Shown here: piece after piece, positions 61,921 to 64,000 of the stretch
Layout of the letters: each line of letters begins with the position of its first letter
How positions within the stretch are numbered: position 1 is the first letter of the stretch
Origin: Prorocentrum cordatum
Taxonomy: Eukaryota; Sar; Dinophyceae; Prorocentrales; Prorocentraceae
Reading direction: 5' to 3'
Assembly (NCBI GenBank): GCA_963575745.1
Contig: CAUYUJ010014207.1
Location: 102,001-166,000, forward strand
Length of the DNA: 64,000 nt
Position numbers and translations under genes: made by a program
Notes under the pieces: generated by a model
What the model was told of the DNA's origin: nothing
The model's input: the letters and a program-made list of their open reading frames with translations, nothing else
Database searches by the model: none

Positions 61921-62140
61921 GATGAAGAAGAAGCAGGAGGAGGAGGAGGAGGAGGAGGAGGAGGAGGAGGAGGAGAGGCAAGGTGGAGGAGGAGAGAGGA
62001 GGAGGAAGGGCACGAGGAGGATGAGTGGGAGGGAGGGGGAGAGGGAGGAAGGGGAGGAGGAAAAGAGGAGGGGGAGGAGTGGGGGAAGGAGAAATGATGG
62101 AGTGATGCGGGGGGGGAGAGAGAGAGAAGGACGGGTAGAA
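61921..62140. repeat. GGA tract
   Basis: GGAGGAGGAA-type triplets up to the start of the RNase H frame. Confidence 0.95.
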
Positions 62141-62142
62141 AC

Positions 62143-62748
62143 AAAAGGTTCGCCACGCATCCGCTGGACCAGCTTCCGGATGGGCACGGCGACGACGCGC
62201 CCGTCGTGCAGTGGAACGTAGTGGCCAGAAGCATGTTGTTCACTACGGATTGCAAGCCTCTGGCCGGCGTGGTCAATGGAACCACCGCGCTGGCAGCGCC
62301 CTCCCTCGGATCCGTCTTCGCTCGAACGACCCAGAGCTTCTTCAACGTCATGGGGTATGGATGCAGGCCGGCACAAGATGCGGATGGCATGGTTTTGTGG
62401 CACAAAAGTGATTGGAATATCAGAGCAGATTATTTGATTAACCACACAATGCACGAAACAAGATTTTGGTATCAAGCATTTCTGGCAGAGTCTCTAGATC
62501 TGAACCAAGCCACTCTGATTCACAGCGACGGCGGCACTCGAGCAGGGTCTTGTTCGGCAGCCGCCTGGTGCGTGGAGGCTGTGACTCGCCGCGGTCCGAT
62601 GGAATGCACCCGCCTGCTTACGATAGCCGGCGCGCTCATCAGCGATCCAGTTTCTGCTTTTACAGCGGAGGCTCTCGGCTTAGAGGAAGCGGCACGGGCG
62701 ACGAGGGAACTCGCCAATCAGATAAGCAACTGGCCATCAGTACACTGA
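62143..62748 (+). CDS. RNase H-like protein, retroelement type
   Basis: One uninterrupted frame, from about 62143 to TGA at 62746-62748, of about 200 codons. It has no clear start codon, so an exon or truncated copy is likely. The first half (LFTTDCKPLAGVVNGTTAL, later SDWNIRADYLINHTMHE) resembles the C-terminal part of an RNase H fold. The second half starts a new unit with IHSDGGTRAGSCSAAAWC, where SDGG holds the first catalytic Asp, and continues FTAEALGLEEAARATRELAN, which holds the Glu. The later Asp residues of the second unit are missing before the stop. Tandem RNase H units of this kind occur in many dinoflagellate retroelement-derived genes. It differs from LINE A-C. An introner-like element begins 64 bp downstream. 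Confidence 0.65.
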   Translation, partial: KRFATHPLDQLPDGHGDDAPVVQWNVVARSMLFTTDCKPLAGVVNGTTALAAPSLGSVFARTTQSFFNVMGYGCRPAQDADGMVLWHKSDWNIRADYLINHTMHETRFWYQAFLAESLDLNQATLIHSDGGTRAGSCSAAAWCVEAVTRRGPMECTRLLTIAGALISDPVSAFTAEALGLEEAARATRELANQISNWPSVH

Positions 62749-62811
62749 TCTAGGCCCGGCGAAAGAAAGAAGAAAGCGAGAAGGACGAACGGAGGAGGTG
62801 GATGGGTAGAC

Positions 62812-62962
62812 TTAAGTCGGGCCTGTCCCTGTACAGGGGGGATAGTCAAACATAGCTTGCGGACTCTGTTTTGAGTCTTTGTTGGCCATCTTGGAGCATG
62901 TTCTGCTCATGTTTTTAATTTTTCGTCGGAAATCCCTTTCTAGGGGGGCAGGCCCGACTTCA
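62812..62962 (+). mobile_element. Introner-like element, copy 21, with target duplication
   Basis: TTAAGTCGGGCCTGTCCCTG to GGGGCAGGCCCGACTTCA. Flanks GGGTAGAC (62804-62811) and GGGTCGAC (62963-62970) match at 7 of 8 positions. Confidence 0.94.
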
Positions 62963-63096
62963 GGGTCGACGGAGCAGCAAAAAGGGAAAAGGGGGGGTGG
63001 GGGGAGGCGGGAGCAGGGGGGGAGACAGGCCGGGGGAGGAGGGCGAGGAGTGCCCCCCCGCTCCTGCGCCCGCTCCTGCCTCCGCGCCTCCCTCCT
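62963..63096. other. No gene recognised
   Basis: GGGGGAGG-rich spacer between two mobile copies. Confidence 0.4.
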
Positions 63097-63240
63097 CTCG
63101 GGAGGGGGACAAACACACAGACACAGTGAGTCGTCGATTTCCCCGAGGGTGTGGGAGAAGATGGGAAGTGGGGGGGAAGACAAAGAGCCAGAAACGATGG
63201 GAAGATATGGGGAATCCTTTTGTTTGTGTGTCCTGCTCCT
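63097..63240 (+). mobile_element. ACACAGACACA element, copy 5
   Basis: TCGGGAGGGGGACAAACACA ... GTGAGTCGTCGATTTCCCC ... GATGGGAAGTGGGGGGGAAG ... GGGGAATCCTTTTGTTTGTG. The best match to copy 4 and, at its 3' end, to copy 1. Confidence 0.8.
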
Positions 63241-63269
63241 GCTCCTGCTTCTGCACCTCCCTCCTCGTA

Positions 63270-63405
63270 TTAAGTCGGGCCTGTCCCTCTACAGGGGGGA
63301 GTCTGCGGACGATGTTTTGACTATTTTTGTCTATTTTGGGGGTATGTTTCGAATATGTTCAATGTGTTGCCCAAAATCCCCTGTGGGGGGACACGCCCGA
63401 CTTAA
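63270..63405 (+). mobile_element. Introner-like element, copy 22, with target duplication
   Basis: TTAAGTCGGGCCTGTCCCTC to GGGGACACGCCCGACTTAA. Flanks TCCTCGTA (63262-63269) and TCCTCGTC (63406-63413) match at 7 of 8 positions. At 136 bp the shortest full copy. Confidence 0.94.
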
Positions 63406-63539
63406 TCCTCGTCCCCCCGTCAGTCCCTTGTGATATCCTCCTGCAACTCCTGCTCCTGCTCCTCCTTTCCTTGGGCAAGCCGCCAGAGCGCCCGTGGCGT
63501 CTTACCGCTCGTCCTCGCGCACTCTTTCCCTTGCGTCCT

Positions 63540-63755
63540 CGTCCTCCGCCTCCTCCGCCTCCTCCGCCTCCATTTCTCCTCATCCTCATCATCCTCCGCG
63601 TCCTCCTCCTCCTTTTCCTCCTCCTACTCCTCCTCCTCCTCCTCCTCCTCCTCCTCCTCCTCCTCCTCCTCTTCCTCCTCCTCCTCCTCCTCCTCTTTCT
63701 CATCGTCACCATCATCACCATCATCCTCCTCATCATCACCATCATCACCACCATC

Positions 63756-63789
<34 letters not shown>

Positions 63790-63880
63790 TCATCACCACC
63801 ACCATCATCATCATCATCATCATCCTCATCAACACCACCATCAGCATCACCACCACCAGCAGCAGCAGCATCCTCATCCT
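63540..63880. repeat. CCT tract passing into CAT/CAC repeat
   Basis: CCT/CCG triplets to about 63695, then ATC/ACC triplets to about 63870. Confidence 0.97.
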
Positions 63881-63899
63881 CTTGTTCCTCCTCCTCTCC

Positions 63900-64000
63900 C
63901 TCCAGGGAGGAGGGGGGAGGAGGAGGGGGAGGAGGAGGGGAGGAGGAGGGGAGGAGGAGGGGGAGGAGGAGGGAGGAGGGAGGAGGAGGGGGGGAGGAGG
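63900..64000. repeat. GGA tract at the right edge
   Basis: GGAGGGGAGGAGG repeats running off the window. Confidence 0.95.

Overview
The window looks like nuclear DNA of a dinoflagellate. The main evidence is a pair of back-to-back spliced-leader relics at 40193-40229, decayed non-LTR retrotransposons with the dinoflagellate-type order (zinc finger, endonuclease, reverse transcriptase, RNase H, C-terminal zinc finger), short intron-like inverted-repeat elements, non-GT splice donors in the one clear host gene, and huge CCT/GGA tracts. GC content is high, and every coding segment I could recognise reads on the + strand, as expected for unidirectional dinoflagellate gene arrays. No rRNA, tRNA, CRISPR or prokaryotic operon signal was seen.

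Layout. 1-1425: satellites and simple repeats. 1426-4440: a 5' module, a CCT tract and LINE copy A (3' half with an open RNase H frame). 5094-10620: the same 5' module and CCT tract, followed by LINE copy B (endonuclease to RNase H, many frame breaks). 10700-17800: mostly low-complexity DNA with introner-like elements. 17840-20824: a putative multi-exon coiled-coil gene whose 33-codon repeat is separated each time by an introner-like element. 21000-31700: simple repeats, small inverted-repeat elements and a large palindrome. 32000-36180: a GCGC-rich higher-order repeat array. 36800-39900: small mobile repeats. 40193-47280: LINE copy C, degenerate but complete in domain order, starting at the spliced-leader relic. 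47430-51215: CCT, CAT and GGA satellites. 52667-57891: 2-oxoglutarate dehydrogenase E1 (most of the gene, four exons seen). 58500-64000: more introner-like elements, a possible unknown exon, an RNase H reading frame and simple repeats.

The most striking system is a family of about 22 short elements (about 136-171 bp) that begin TTAAGTCGGGC and end GCCCGACTTAA. All lie in the same orientation, and several are bounded by 8-bp target duplications. They sit in an intron of the E1 gene, between repeats of the coiled-coil gene, inside LINE B, inside another dispersed repeat and, once, inside each other. They fit the description of introner elements (DNA-transposon-like sequences that create introns). 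Introners are already known in dinoflagellates and other algae, so the novelty lies in the details: frame-neutral boundaries without GT-AG, an array of repeat exons, a nested copy carrying a minisatellite, and tandem amplification of one element end.

Limits: all comparisons were made by eye within this window. Exon boundaries are inferred from protein similarity and splice-site logic without transcript data. Family assignments rest on recognised motifs, not on a database search.
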